NCBI GenBank assembly: GCA_000231825.2
Contig: JH720311.1
Span: forward strand, 808,795 to 872,794
Length of the DNA stretch: 64,000 bases
Source: Tetrahymena elliotti 4EA
Lineage: Eukaryota > Ciliophora > Oligohymenophorea > Hymenostomatida > Tetrahymenidae
Direction of reading: 5' to 3'
Part shown: one piece after another, positions 1-9,786 of the stretch
Numbering within the stretch: position 1 is the first letter of the stretch
How the letters are laid out: every line of letters starts with the position of its first letter
Notes under the pieces: model-generated
Seen by the model: only the letters and a program-made list of their open reading frames with translations
Databases searched by the model: none
What the model was told of the DNA's origin: nothing
Translations under genes and position numbers: made by a program

Positions 1-207
1 AGAAGAACTCTTTGTTATTTATTTTACAGGAATGGCTTTTTTTAATTTTCTTTTCATGTGATTAATCAAATACATATTCTTCATGCTTTTAAAAAACTTG
101 AACGAGCTCAATGTCAAAAGACCAAAAGCTACAGGGATAGTGTAATCGGAACTAAAATATCTTTTAAAACCAGAATTAGGATTGGTAATCATATTCTTTA
201 ATTCCAT
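1..207 (-). CDS. TMEM43-like membrane protein, N-terminal part only (runs off the window)
   Basis: This is the 5' end of a minus-strand gene whose remainder lies before base 1. It starts with ATG at 207 and encodes a short polar leader, then a hydrophobic stretch (YTIPVAFGLLTLSSF), then a Lys/Arg-rich segment ending in KRKLKKAIPVK; reading continues through TAA as Gln. It is a close paralogue of the complete gene at 2507-3782, and the flanking DNA is duplicated as well. Differences between the copies are mostly conservative, which suggests that this copy also encodes protein, but whether the whole gene is intact cannot be seen. The family call is taken from the complete copy. Confidence 0.55.
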
Positions 208-925
208 TTTAACTACTTATAAAATCAAAGATAATATCTTATATTTTTTTGATGTTTAATAATTAATAGATCAATAAAAATTATATTTTATTTTCTTTCA
301 GTTTTTACAATTTTTGATGAAAACTTCATGATAAAAAAAGCAAAAACCTTTTATTTTCTGATTAAATAAATAACTTTTTGTGGAGATATCTAAAAAAAGA
401 AATTTCTTTAATCAGAACATTTAATGAATCTTTAAAAATAATTGATACATCCCTTAAAAGCAAGATTCTGGTCATCAATATCATAATATATGTGCTATTT
501 AAAAAGAACATAAATATATTAATGCCATTGAATAAATATTTCGATAAAAAATATTTTGTAAAATGAGTTTTAAATATTACTGGTCTTTTGTAATTTAGTA
601 GTTTTTTAAATTTTATGGAAAAATTAAGATAGATATATTAATATTTAAATCAAAGGTCAGTATTTATTTCAAAATTGATGGTAATTTTTAGAGAAAAGCT
701 AAGGAGGGGATTATATTTTATGGTTTTTTTCTAAATTAGAGAAGTAGTTAAAAAATTCACTAATATTTTATTAATTTTTGAGAAGTGAAATTTTATCATC
801 TATCAACTTATCAGATATCCTAAATGAATATTTTACAAATTCTTTCAAAATTTTTATTCTAAATAAATTTTGTTTGAAAGATTAGAAAGTTTAATAATAA
901 ATATAGAAATGTATTTAATAAAAAA
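208..925. other. Divergent spacer between TMEM43-like and GTPase genes
   Basis: No gene is supported here. The spacer lies between two divergently transcribed starts (207 minus, 926 plus) and so should hold both promoters. It is repeated at 3783-4531 between the second gene pair. Stretches that stay recognisable between the copies include the region around 690-800 and the last 150 bases before the GTPase start. Confidence 0.6.
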
Positions 926-1456
926 ATGGGAAATATTTTAGATAAAATTAGCTTAAAAAAGAAGAGAGTGAAAGTTTTTATGGCTGGAAATCCAAGCTCA
1001 GGAAGAACTACTATACTATATAAATGGAAGTATTAAAAAATGGACTTTTATATTCCTACTCCTGGATTTAATGTTGAGTACATTTCTCATGATTAAGTAG
1101 AATTTGAAATTTGGGATGGAGGAGGTGGGTAATTTATAAGAAATTTGTGGGTTAATTATATGAAAGGAGTTTAAGCACTAATAATTGTTTTAGACTCAAG
1201 TAATCTCAAAGAAGACTCAGATTATTTACAAGAATAAATATAAAAATTATTAGCTTGTTTGCCTAAAGAGAATCTACCATTCTTGATTTTAGCTAATAAA
1301 ATTGATAAATATATTCCAAGCTAATAGGAAATAGAATAATTTGTTGGCATTCACAAATTTAAATCCTAAATATAGTATAAAATAATTTATTCTAATCCCT
1401 TCAGTGGGGAAGGCCTCACTGAAGCTTTAGATTGGCTTTCAGAAAGATTTACATGA
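926..1456 (+). CDS. Divergent ARF/ARL-family small GTPase with Arg in the P-loop
   Basis: This intronless gene encodes 176 residues, the usual ARF length. Visible features: MGN start with Gly2 as a possible myristoylation site; P-loop GNPSSGRTT at residues 21-29; switch I TPGFNVE; switch II WDGGGGQ; G4 motif NKID; and a G5-like SNPFSGEGL near the C-terminus. The ARF-type TxGFNVE and WDxGGQ motifs place it in this family of membrane-traffic and ciliary GTPases. Two features are odd: the P-loop Lys that contacts nucleotide phosphates is Arg27, and switch II has one extra Gly. Nucleotide binding may therefore be weak or altered (inference). The broken copy at 4532 also has Arg, so the change is older than the duplication. 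It is divergent from the TMEM43-like gene at 207. Confidence 0.88.
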
Positions 1457-2506
1457 ATATAAAGCTGAATAGTATGTCTATTTTTGTTTTTCAACTATTT
1501 ATACAAACAAAATAAAGTGAAAATTTGATGTGGTTTTATTTTTTTAAGCCCTCTTTGCTTAAAATTAAATTATTTTATATTTATTTAATTTTTGAATAAA
1601 AACTAGAATTATTCTAATCCAAATTATTTTATTTTATTAAACATTTTTCATTAATTAGTTCAACTTCTCATTCTAATCAATATGTAAATTTATTTTTTAA
1701 ATTGATTCTGAATACATATTTAAACAGTAAATTATTATATTTAATTTTTGTTTTGATCAAAATTAATCATATTTTTCTGATTAAAGAATATATTTTGAAG
1801 AATTTTAATAATTTAATGTGTCATAATACCATTTTAGACTATAAATTTGTTGTTCTTCACAAAATATGAAGATTAAATTTATAAAAGATAAGAGTATAAT
1901 AATCTCTTTTAAGAAAAATTATTTTTAATTGAATAATTATTTATTTAAAGATTTTTTTTCATTTTAAAGAATTTTAATAATTTATTGTATTTTAATACTG
2001 TTTTGGATGATTCATTGTAAAACACTTCATACTATTAATAATAAGATCACTACTCATGTTTAATGATAATAATAATAATCTTCATTAAATAAAATAAAGT
2101 TTTTCTTGAATTTATTTTTTTTAAAATTGCTCTAAAAAAATAATTTTAAAAAATTTGTTTGTGCAGATAATTCAAAAATTAGCTCAGCCTTTCTAAAAAA
2201 TTAATTTATCTTGATTGCAATAGAAAATGTGAAGTATATTTTATTCATTTTTTAATTTATTAAATTTTTAAAAATTACTTTGATGATTTGATAAGTATTG
2301 AATTAATTTTGATAAAAATGTTAAATTTAATAGAATTAGTTGAAGTTATCATTAAAAAATACAGCTCTAAACTAGTAAATGCAATATTGACTAGCTCTTT
2401 TGAGTAGCTTTTAGTTGTGTGCGATGCGATTAAAATAATGACATAAAAATTTTTGGAACAAAAGTTATTTAATTTCAAAAAGTAAGTAATTAATTAGTTT
2501 TAATTA
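1457..2506. other. Gene-free stretch downstream of the GTPase
   Basis: This is very AT-rich DNA between the 3' ends of the GTPase (plus) and the TMEM43-like gene (minus). No coding sequence is supported. It contains a short local duplication near 1797-1870 and 1968-2040, both beginning AAGAATTTTAATAATTTA. Confidence 0.5.
1797..2040. repeat. Short diverged direct repeat
   Basis: Two segments about 171 bases apart (near 1797 and 1968) share AAGAATTTTAATAATTTA followed by similar T-rich sequence, including ATAC..TTTT and TTCA-type runs. They look like a small, old local duplication. No function is evident. Confidence 0.4.
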
Positions 2507-3782
2507 TCATTTTTAGTTCTCTTATTTTTCCAATTTTTCCAGCCTTTCCTGAGCAATTCTTTTTAAAACCATCAAAACAAAAATAATTTTTATGACGGTA
2601 AAACCCAACGGACTTATACGGATATAGAGAGCAGTAGAAAGATAATGTAAGCCTGCAAAAAGCTTGGCATCATCTGCAAAATTCTTAAGAGGTTCTTCAA
2701 AAGATAATGATCCTCTGAGGAATTCAAATTTAAGCATTTCCTTTAGTGTTTAGTAGAATTAAAGTACTCTATGATTGTGGTTTTCTGGAAGGAGAGCAAT
2801 TTCTAATTCCAAATAATTATAAATTAAGTAAATTAAAACAAAATAAAATAATTTATAAAATCTATCATTCTTTTATACTTAAAATTAGATGCTTTCAAGT
2901 AAATCTTTTAGAGGAATTATTCCTTCACAAATATATCTTATTTTCGCAGAAAAAACTTCCTTAACTTCTTTTCCAAGCAAGATTTTACATGTAAAATCTT
3001 CATACCCATTAAATTTAAATGAAATTGCCTGAAGCTTATCTTCTTTTATATCAGCAAGGATAGTTAAGCTTTTGACAGGATCAATTTCATAAAAAGATAT
3101 TTTCACATCTCCTTCTGAAAACTGATCAAGAGATTTTTAAAAATAAATAGAGTTATCTTTAAATACTATTGTTCTTTTATTAAACTATCTAAATGGGTGA
3201 GAATCTTCGTGATGAATCCCACCTTTTATTTAAAAATCAATTTCATCCTTTTCTTTTTCTTCTTCCTCCTCTTTCAAATGAAAGTTTTTTTCAACATAAT
3301 TTTTGATTTCTTCCTCTTCTATCTCAATAGGTTTTGCATTATTTTTAGCATATTCGATAATGAGAGAATCATCAATTATGTGATCTTGCAATGTTAGTTG
3401 GCCTTTCACAAACACTTAATTTTACACATAAGTATTGTCATAATCGTTAACAGAAGCATAAATCCATCTTTTTTCATGATCAATAAACTTAGTATTTTCA
3501 GTAGTTTTATATGAACATATTTCTACTTTCCTTAAAACTCCTAATGAGTTCTCGTATTTAAATCATTTTATAACTCTAAGAACTCTTTGTTATTTATTTT
3601 ACAGGAATGGCTTTTTTTAATTTTCTTTTCATGTGATTAATCAAATACATATTCCTCATGCTTTTAGAAAATTTTAATGAACTCAATACCAAAAGACCAA
3701 AAGATACAGGAATAGTGTAATTAGAGCTAAAATATCTTTTAAAATCAGAGTTAAGGTTGATATTCATATTCTTAGAATCCAT
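2507..3782 (-). CDS. TMEM43-like (DUF1625) membrane protein
   Basis: The start at 3782 is followed by a polar leader, a transmembrane segment (YTIPVSFGLLVLSSL) and a basic stretch. A frame change after codon 69 is fixed exactly by a 34-base GT..AG intron at 3574-3541. The following soluble domain has an acidic run near residue 165 and the pattern EGDVKISF, LTILADIKEDKLQAISF, KEVKEVF. This matches the later part of TMEM43/LUMA family proteins as I remember them. The C-terminal part is hydrophobic and ends in a Lys/Glu-rich tail, with TGA at 2507-2509. A second, phase-0 intron beginning GTATAAAAG near 2890 is likely. TMEM43 proteins sit in the ER and inner nuclear membrane. The alternative considered was a MULAN/GIDE domain, which fits less well. 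Confidence 0.55.
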
Positions 3783-4670
3783 TTTAACTCGTTATAAATA
3801 CCAATTTATTATCTTATATTTGTTTGAAGTTTAATAATTAATTAAGAATCAATAAAAATTATATTTTCTTTTCTTTTGGTTTTTACAATTTCTGATCAAA
3901 ACTTCATGATAAAAAATGCAAAAACTTTTTATTTTCTGATTAATTGATATCTTACAAAAGAAAGTTCTTGAATCAAAACATTCCTAATGAGTCTTTAAAA
4001 ATAATTGATACAGCACTTAAAAACAAGATTCTCAATCATAATATTTGTTTACTTTCAAAATAACAAATTTCTTACAATTTTAGGATAATTTTTTTAATAA
4101 TCAAAATATATGCATGCCATTGAATTAATTCTTTGATAAAAATTATAATGTAAAATGAGTTTTAAAAAAAGTCTATCTTTTATTAATTTAGTTTAGATTT
4201 TTATTTAAAAAGATTAGTAAATATTAATATTTGATCTTATTGAAATAATAGGTGAGTATTTAACTCAAAACTGATGACATTTTTAAAAAAAGGTGATGGA
4301 GGGGGATTAAATTTTATGGTTTTTTTCTAAATTTTAGAGAAGGAGTTAAAAAATTCACTAACGTTTAATAATTTTTGAGAAGTGAAATTTTATTACTTAT
4401 CAATTTATCAGATATCCTCGATGAATATTTTACAAATTTTACAAATTCTTTAAAAATTTTCATCCTAAATATATTTTGTTTGAAATATTTGAAATTTGAA
4501 TAATAAAAAAAGAATGTATTAAATAAAAAATATGGGATAGATTTTAGATAAAATTTGCTTCAAAAAAAAGAAGAGGGCCAAAGTTTTTATGGCTGGAAAT
4601 CCAAGATCAGGAAGACCTACTATACTATATAAATGGAAGTATTAAAAAATGGACTTTTATATTCCTTCTC
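3578..4670. repeat. Segmental duplication, right copy (interrupted)
   Basis: This block is homologous to 1-1070. Identity stops abruptly inside the GTPase coding sequence just after TATTCCTTCTCCT at 4670. The continuation of the homologous sequence is found at 9345, beyond the alanyl-tRNA synthetase gene. Confidence 0.85.
4532..4670 (+). pseudogene. 5' fragment of a second ARF-like GTPase, interrupted
   Basis: The fragment begins MGQILDKI and keeps the variant P-loop GNPRSGRPT and the segment YKWKYQKMDFYIP, as in the intact gene at 926. Homology then stops at codon 46. Downstream of 4670 the frame stays open for a while, which is expected by chance in AT-rich DNA with only TGA as stop, but it carries no GTPase motifs. 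Switch II is found 4.7 kb away at 9345. About 25 bases of the original gene are missing at the break. It is almost certainly non-functional. Confidence 0.85.
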
Positions 4671-5458
4671 CTAATAAGATATCTTTAGAAACTAATATTT
4701 AGAATAACTTTTTGAATAATCACAAAGTTACTAATAAAGTGTCTTTCTTACCTATTAATTGCAATTCTACAAATCAATCTATTTTATCTAAATAACAGTA
4801 ATTAACAATTGTCTTTATTTATTTTAATTAAATTTCTATTATCAATCAAACTTCCATATAAAAGCTACTACTTACTTTTTAAGTAATAACTCTTTAAAAG
4901 TTGTCATAATAATCTCTAATACAAATTATCAATTTACTACCATTTTAATGGCAAAATAATTCTAATCCTTTTTCAAATGTTAGCTATTTTTTACTAAGTT
5001 TTCTACAACATAAGATCGGTTTTAGAAAAATCTAATTGTTTTTGAATAAAACATTCAACATCATTGATTTTATAATTACTCTATTGATGTCAATATATGA
5101 GGTTCATTAAATATAACGAAAAAAATATAAACACAATATCAGATAAAAAACTATGAATAAATAGAATGGGTGGTAAACGATAAAGTAAAGAAAGAAAGTG
5201 TTTTATAAAGTAGACAAATTTATATATAATCTACTCATTATTTTTGTAAAATGTATTATTACTTGTAGAGGCAATTAAAAATAAAGATACTTAATTAATA
5301 TTTTAAAAATATGTGAGGAGAAGATAATAAATTTCTGATAAGTAATCAAAGATGAATATTTCTTTTATATCAAATAAATCAAAAAATTAAAAATTTAAGA
5401 GTTTTCTTTAAGAAAAACTTAAACTCTAAACAAAATAATATAGCAAAAGAAGATTCAA
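4671..5458. other. Upstream region of the AlaRS gene
   Basis: No gene is supported. This is the left part of the DNA that interrupts the second GTPase copy, and it should carry the AlaRS promoter. It contains the purine-rich motif at 5184-5211. Confidence 0.5.
5184..5211 (+). promoter_or_regulatory. Candidate upstream motif GAAAGAAAGTGTTTTATAAA
   Basis: This purine-rich run lies about 250 bases before the AlaRS start. A near-identical run, GAAAGAAAGTGTTTATAAAA, lies at 22764-22783, about 85 bases before the B-box gene start. The shared core is AAAGAAAGAAAGTGTTT followed by TATAAA. It could be a promoter element, but could also be coincidence in low-complexity DNA. Confidence 0.3.
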
Positions 5459-8400
5459 ATGGAAAATTTTGAAGAAAAGGTTGAGGAAGCCACTTTAGTC
5501 ACTACCAAGACTCCCAAGGTAATAACTAATTCAGATTGAATTAAAATAAATAATATTTAAACATTTGTTCAGGATTTTGTTAATTCACTTTTTTTCAATG
5601 AATATAGGAAATGAAGGCTATGTATAGGCATGAATTCTAAAAGAATCCCTCTAAGTATTATCCTACTGAAGTTTTTACTAAGTTCGGTTACTCTAGATGT
5701 TAATGTCCTAAGTGCCAAAACTTCTATTGGAGATACTCTGAAAAACAAGACACTTGTGGTGACTCTGCGTAATTAGTTATTTTCATACTAACATCAAACA
5801 AATTACATTTATATCCTAAAAATCTTTTTTAATTATGAAACATTGAAAAAAATATTTAAAAAATTAGAACTAAAAAACATTTTTAAATAAATATAGTTGC
5901 CTTGGTAAGTACACTTTTATTGGTGAACCTACTGGTGTTGGTAAAGAATAGAAATTAACTTATGATGGCACTTGGAAGAACTTTGAAAAGTCTTTCACTT
6001 CTGCTAGAAAGCCTTGTACTCCCATCAAGAGATATCCTGTTGTTGCTCGATGGAGGTAAAATTAATATTAATTAAAGATATTTAGCATAATTGGATAATT
6101 TTTTTTTCGAAAAACCAAATTTAAAATGCTAGCTATGCAAAATTATTTTAAGAAAACTATTCAGTAAATAAAAAAGAAATTTAAAAAAAATGAATTCTTC
6201 CAAATAGTTTATCAAAGTTGAAATAATTATTATTATTATTGCAGCAATCAGAGTTTGGAGGAATTTCAATAAAAATAGATATAAATTTTTCTTTATAATT
6301 AATATTGAAATAATAAATTAAAATTTAACAATAATTTAATTTTATGTTTTAATTAAAATTTTGTAACATAAAAAAGAAATGATGTAGATTTCGTTGCTGC
6401 TGGTATCTATTGTTTCCAACCTTACTGCATGACTGGAGAATTATAACCCCCTGCCAACCCTTTGATCCAACCTTAATTCTGTGTTCGATTTAATGATTTA
6501 GATAACATTGGTTAAACTGGTAGACATTACAGTGGTTTTATTATGATTGGTATTCAATCTTTCTGTTATCCTGGAACTGAATAAAAGACTTTCTTCAGTG
6601 AAGAATGTGTTGAATTCAATTTAAATTGGCTTATTGATGGACTTAAAATTCCCAAGGATGAAATTACTCTTATTGAAGATATTTGGTCTGGTGGTGGTAA
6701 CTTAGGTTCTTGTGTTGAATACTTTGTCAAAGGTCTAGAAGTTGGTAATATGGTCTTCACCATGTACAAGTACTATCCCGATGGTAAAAAATTTTAATTT
6801 ATAAATTTATTATAGCTTTTAAAATTATCTTAATAATTAGGTCAACTTGAAGATTTAGAAATTAAGGTAATCGATGTCGGTATTGGCATGGAAAGAATCC
6901 CTTGGTTGATTAATGGTACTCCTACTTCATACTTGGAGGTTTTTGATTCTTCCTACAAATACCTTTAAGAAAAGTTATAGGTTGAAACTAACACTGAAAT
7001 TTGGAAATAGATTGGTCCTTATACTTGCCATCTCAATGTTGATGAATCAGATGATATGGAAAAAACCTGGTAAATGGTTGCTTCCAGCATTGGAAAGACC
7101 GTCTAAGAATGTAAGAAAGCTATTACTCCTGCTAAGGATCTCTACATTGTTCTTGACCACACTAGAGCTGCTTTAGTTCTTATTTAGGATGGTGCTGTAA
7201 ATAAAAAGTTGATCATTTTAAAAAATTTAATTTATTAAACTTAAAAAATAGTTACCTTCTAACACTGGTGGTGGTTCTAACATTAGAAATATCATTAGAA
7301 GAGTCTTTGCTATTATGAAGAAGAATGGCTGGTGGGATAAGTTAGGTGAAACAAAGGAAGAATAAATGAAAAACTTCTTAAATTTGTTTGATACGCATCA
7401 ATCAGATTTAGAAAAGCTCTACGGAAAGTTCCCCGAATACAAATCTTTTGGCAATATTATTCAAATCGAATATGAAAAGTGGATCAGCACTGATAAAGCT
7501 CAACAAAGGAAGATTGTTGACTTTTTCAACAAGAAGAAGACTCTTACTCTTATTGATTGGATTACTGCTATTGAATCCTGGGGTTTATCACCTGATACCA
7601 TTACTGAAGTTACTGGTCTTCCTTAACCTGATAACCTCTACAATGAAATGGAATTAAGAAAGTGGAAAGTAACCAAAGCTCCTGAACAAATTCTTTACTA
7701 AACTACTAATATTTAGGAAACTACTCATCTTTTCTATGAACATTAAAATAAATTTAACTTTGAAGCTAAAATTGTTGAAATCTTTGCTGATTACAAGAAC
7801 ATTGAAAACCGTAACATCGTTATTCTTGATTAATCTTGCTTCTATCCTACTTCTGGTGGTTAACAAAATGATATTGGTGTTATGACAATAGATGGTGAAA
7901 AGTATGATGTTGTTGATGTTTTTCAAGTTGGTAAGTGTGTTCTCCACATTTTAGATAGATCTCTTCCTAAACCAGATCATGCTTATTACATTGGCTAATA
8001 GGTTTATGCTTTTGTTGATGAAGCCAGAAGAAAAACTCTTCGTAAACACCACACTGCTACCCATATAGTCTTCGCTGCTTGCAGACAAGTATTTATTTTA
8101 TCTATTTATTTAAAATCTAGCATCTAAAATATTATTTTTAATTATTCAGGTTTTGGGTCCTCACGTCTGGTAAAATGGTGCCAAGAAGACTGTTGATATG
8201 GCCCACTTGGATATCACTCACTATGCTTCTTTGACTGAAGAATAAGAAATGGAAATCGAAAAGATTGCTAACACTATTGTTTTCAGCAGTAAGAACATCC
8301 ATAAAGAATTCGTTAATAAAGCTGAAGCTGAAAAAGAACATGGTTTCCGCCTTTACCAAGGTGGTGTTGTACCTGGTGATACTTTAAGAGTTGTTAATAT

Positions 8401-9198
8401 CGAAGGTACTGATGTTGAAGCTTGTTGTGGTACTCACTGTGATAACACATCAGAAGTTGGTATTATCAGAATTTTGAAAACCAACAGAATTTCTGATGGT
8501 ATTATCAGATTATACTTTGTTGCTGGTGAAAAATCTCTCCAAAAACTCGAAATTTAAACTAAGGTCCTTGTTGACTTACAAAATATTTTCAAGGTTAAAG
8601 AATCTGATCTTGTCAGCACTTCCCTCAAATTCTTTAAAGAAAGAAACAATTTCATCGAAAGTCATAAGTCTGCTACTTAAAAGGTTTTAAATCTCCAAAT
8701 GGAATTATTCCTTGCTAAGGACATATACAAAAACATTTTTGTTAAGTCTACTGAATCAGGAGCCACTTTATATTTCTCTTTCATGACTAACTTTATTAAA
8801 TCTCAAAAGGTATATTTAACTTAGCAATATTAATTTATTTAACTATCTTATGACATAAAATAATAAAGGATGCTGGTAAAGGCATTGTATTCATCGGAGA
8901 AGGAGAAAAAGGTTTTGTCTTTGGTTAATTTGGTAACAAGACTAACTTTGATCATGAAAAGTTCTTATAATTATTGCAAGAAGAAAATCCTTGTGTCTAA
9001 TATAAGAAATGCCAAACTCAACTTACTGCTAACAATGTTAAAGTAATTTTACTAATTAGTTTATTTAAAATTTTAATTCTTCTTTTTTATTAAATAAAGC
9101 TTGACAATGTTTTGCAATTCTCTTTCAGTGGTAAAGTCAAATATGAAAAGGTTAAGAAAGATTTAATTTCTCTTGGTATCACTGAAGCTGATATCTGA
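5459..9198 (+). CDS. AARS: Alanyl-tRNA synthetase, archaeal type (nine exons)
   Basis: The enzyme charges tRNA-Ala with alanine. Exons: 5459-5518, 5608-5768, 5897-6055, 6377-6783, 6841-7196, 7252-8088, 8150-8809, 8869-9042, 9100-9198; phases agree throughout, giving 970 residues. The N-terminus carries the archaeal zinc-binding insert: CQCPKC, then DTCGDSAC, then YTFIG. Then come RWRNDVDFVAAGIYCFQP, RFNDLDNIGQTGRH, EDIWSGGGN and the motif-3 segment DVGIGMERIPWL, all in archaeal AlaRS order. The editing domain has KHHTATH near residue 647 and CGTH near 753. The C-terminus (GIVFIGEGEKGFVFGQFG) lacks the Gly-rich GGGGR-type motif expected of DHHA1. No obvious mitochondrial leader is present. It sits between the two halves of a split GTPase gene. 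Function is very likely; archaeal affinity is judged by eye. Confidence 0.95.
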
Positions 9199-9344
9199 TT
9201 TAGTTGAAAGCAACATAGAATATTTTATATAAATCCATTTTTTGTATATACTACTTTTTACTTTTAGTATTAGTTAATATAATGATTAACCTTAAATTCA
9301 ATTTATATTTTTTAAATGATGTACAGATATAATTTTCAGAAAAT

Positions 9345-9505
9345 TTTTCATGATTAAGTAGAGTTTGAAATTTGGGATGGAGGAGGTGGGTAATTGATAA
9401 GAAATTTTTGTGTTTATTTTATGAAAGGAGTTTTAGCGCTAATTAGATTTAAGTAATCTTAAAGAAGACTCAGATTATTTGCAAGAAAAAATGTTAAAAT
9501 TTTTT
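9345..9505 (+). pseudogene. Middle fragment of the interrupted ARF-like GTPase
   Basis: This fragment resumes the GTPase sequence lost at 4670. HDQVEFEIWDGGGGQ is preserved, including the variant switch II, followed by recognisable but decaying sequence (FMKGVLALI, then LKEDSDYLQ) with a small deletion relative to the intact gene. Homology fades by about 9505; the NKID and G5 motifs are gone. The stretch 9199-9344 before it, and 9506-9786 after it, hold no supported gene. Confidence 0.85.
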
Positions 9506-9786
9506 TCAATAATCTTTTATTACTTTGGATATCAAAATATTGTTCTTTAGTTTAGGCTTTTAAAATGAATTAGATTATAAGAAAAGGTTTTGAAAATATG
9601 TTATTATGATAAAAATTATTTTTCAAACTGAAAAGTTTAATTTAGAATTTATAATTTTGATTTATAAACACAATACTCTATTGAACATAAATTTAGGTTT
9701 TATTTTGATAAACTGTTATTCATTTTAAATGAAAAATAACGAAGGAAGTTAGTTCACTGGAACCTCAACTAATTAGATAAAATGTT

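Larger units (their letters stand above)
1..1070. repeat. Segmental duplication, left copy
   Basis: This block matches 3578-4670 along its length, with scattered substitutions and small indels. It covers the 5' end of the TMEM43-like gene, the intergenic spacer and the 5' third of the ARF-like GTPase. The match resumes at 9345-9505 with GTPase sequence that lies at about 1082-1240 here. The simplest reading is a tandem duplication of roughly 3.6 kb, followed by insertion into the right copy. Confidence 0.85.

Noticed and set aside
2507..3782. MULAN/GIDE-domain ubiquitin ligase
   Set aside because: The membrane-loop-membrane layout is similar, but no RING is present and the EGDVKISF..KEVKEVF segment fits TMEM43 better.
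4671..5336. Extended open frame continuing from the GTPase 5' fragment
   Set aside because: With TGA as the only stop, long open frames occur by chance in AT-rich DNA. No GTPase motif follows and the composition is that of a spacer.
5459..9198. AlaRS read as several short genes or as a pseudogene because of many TAA/TAG
   Set aside because: All interruptions are TAA or TAG at positions where Gln is acceptable, or lie in introns with GT..AG ends. Only one TGA ends the frame.
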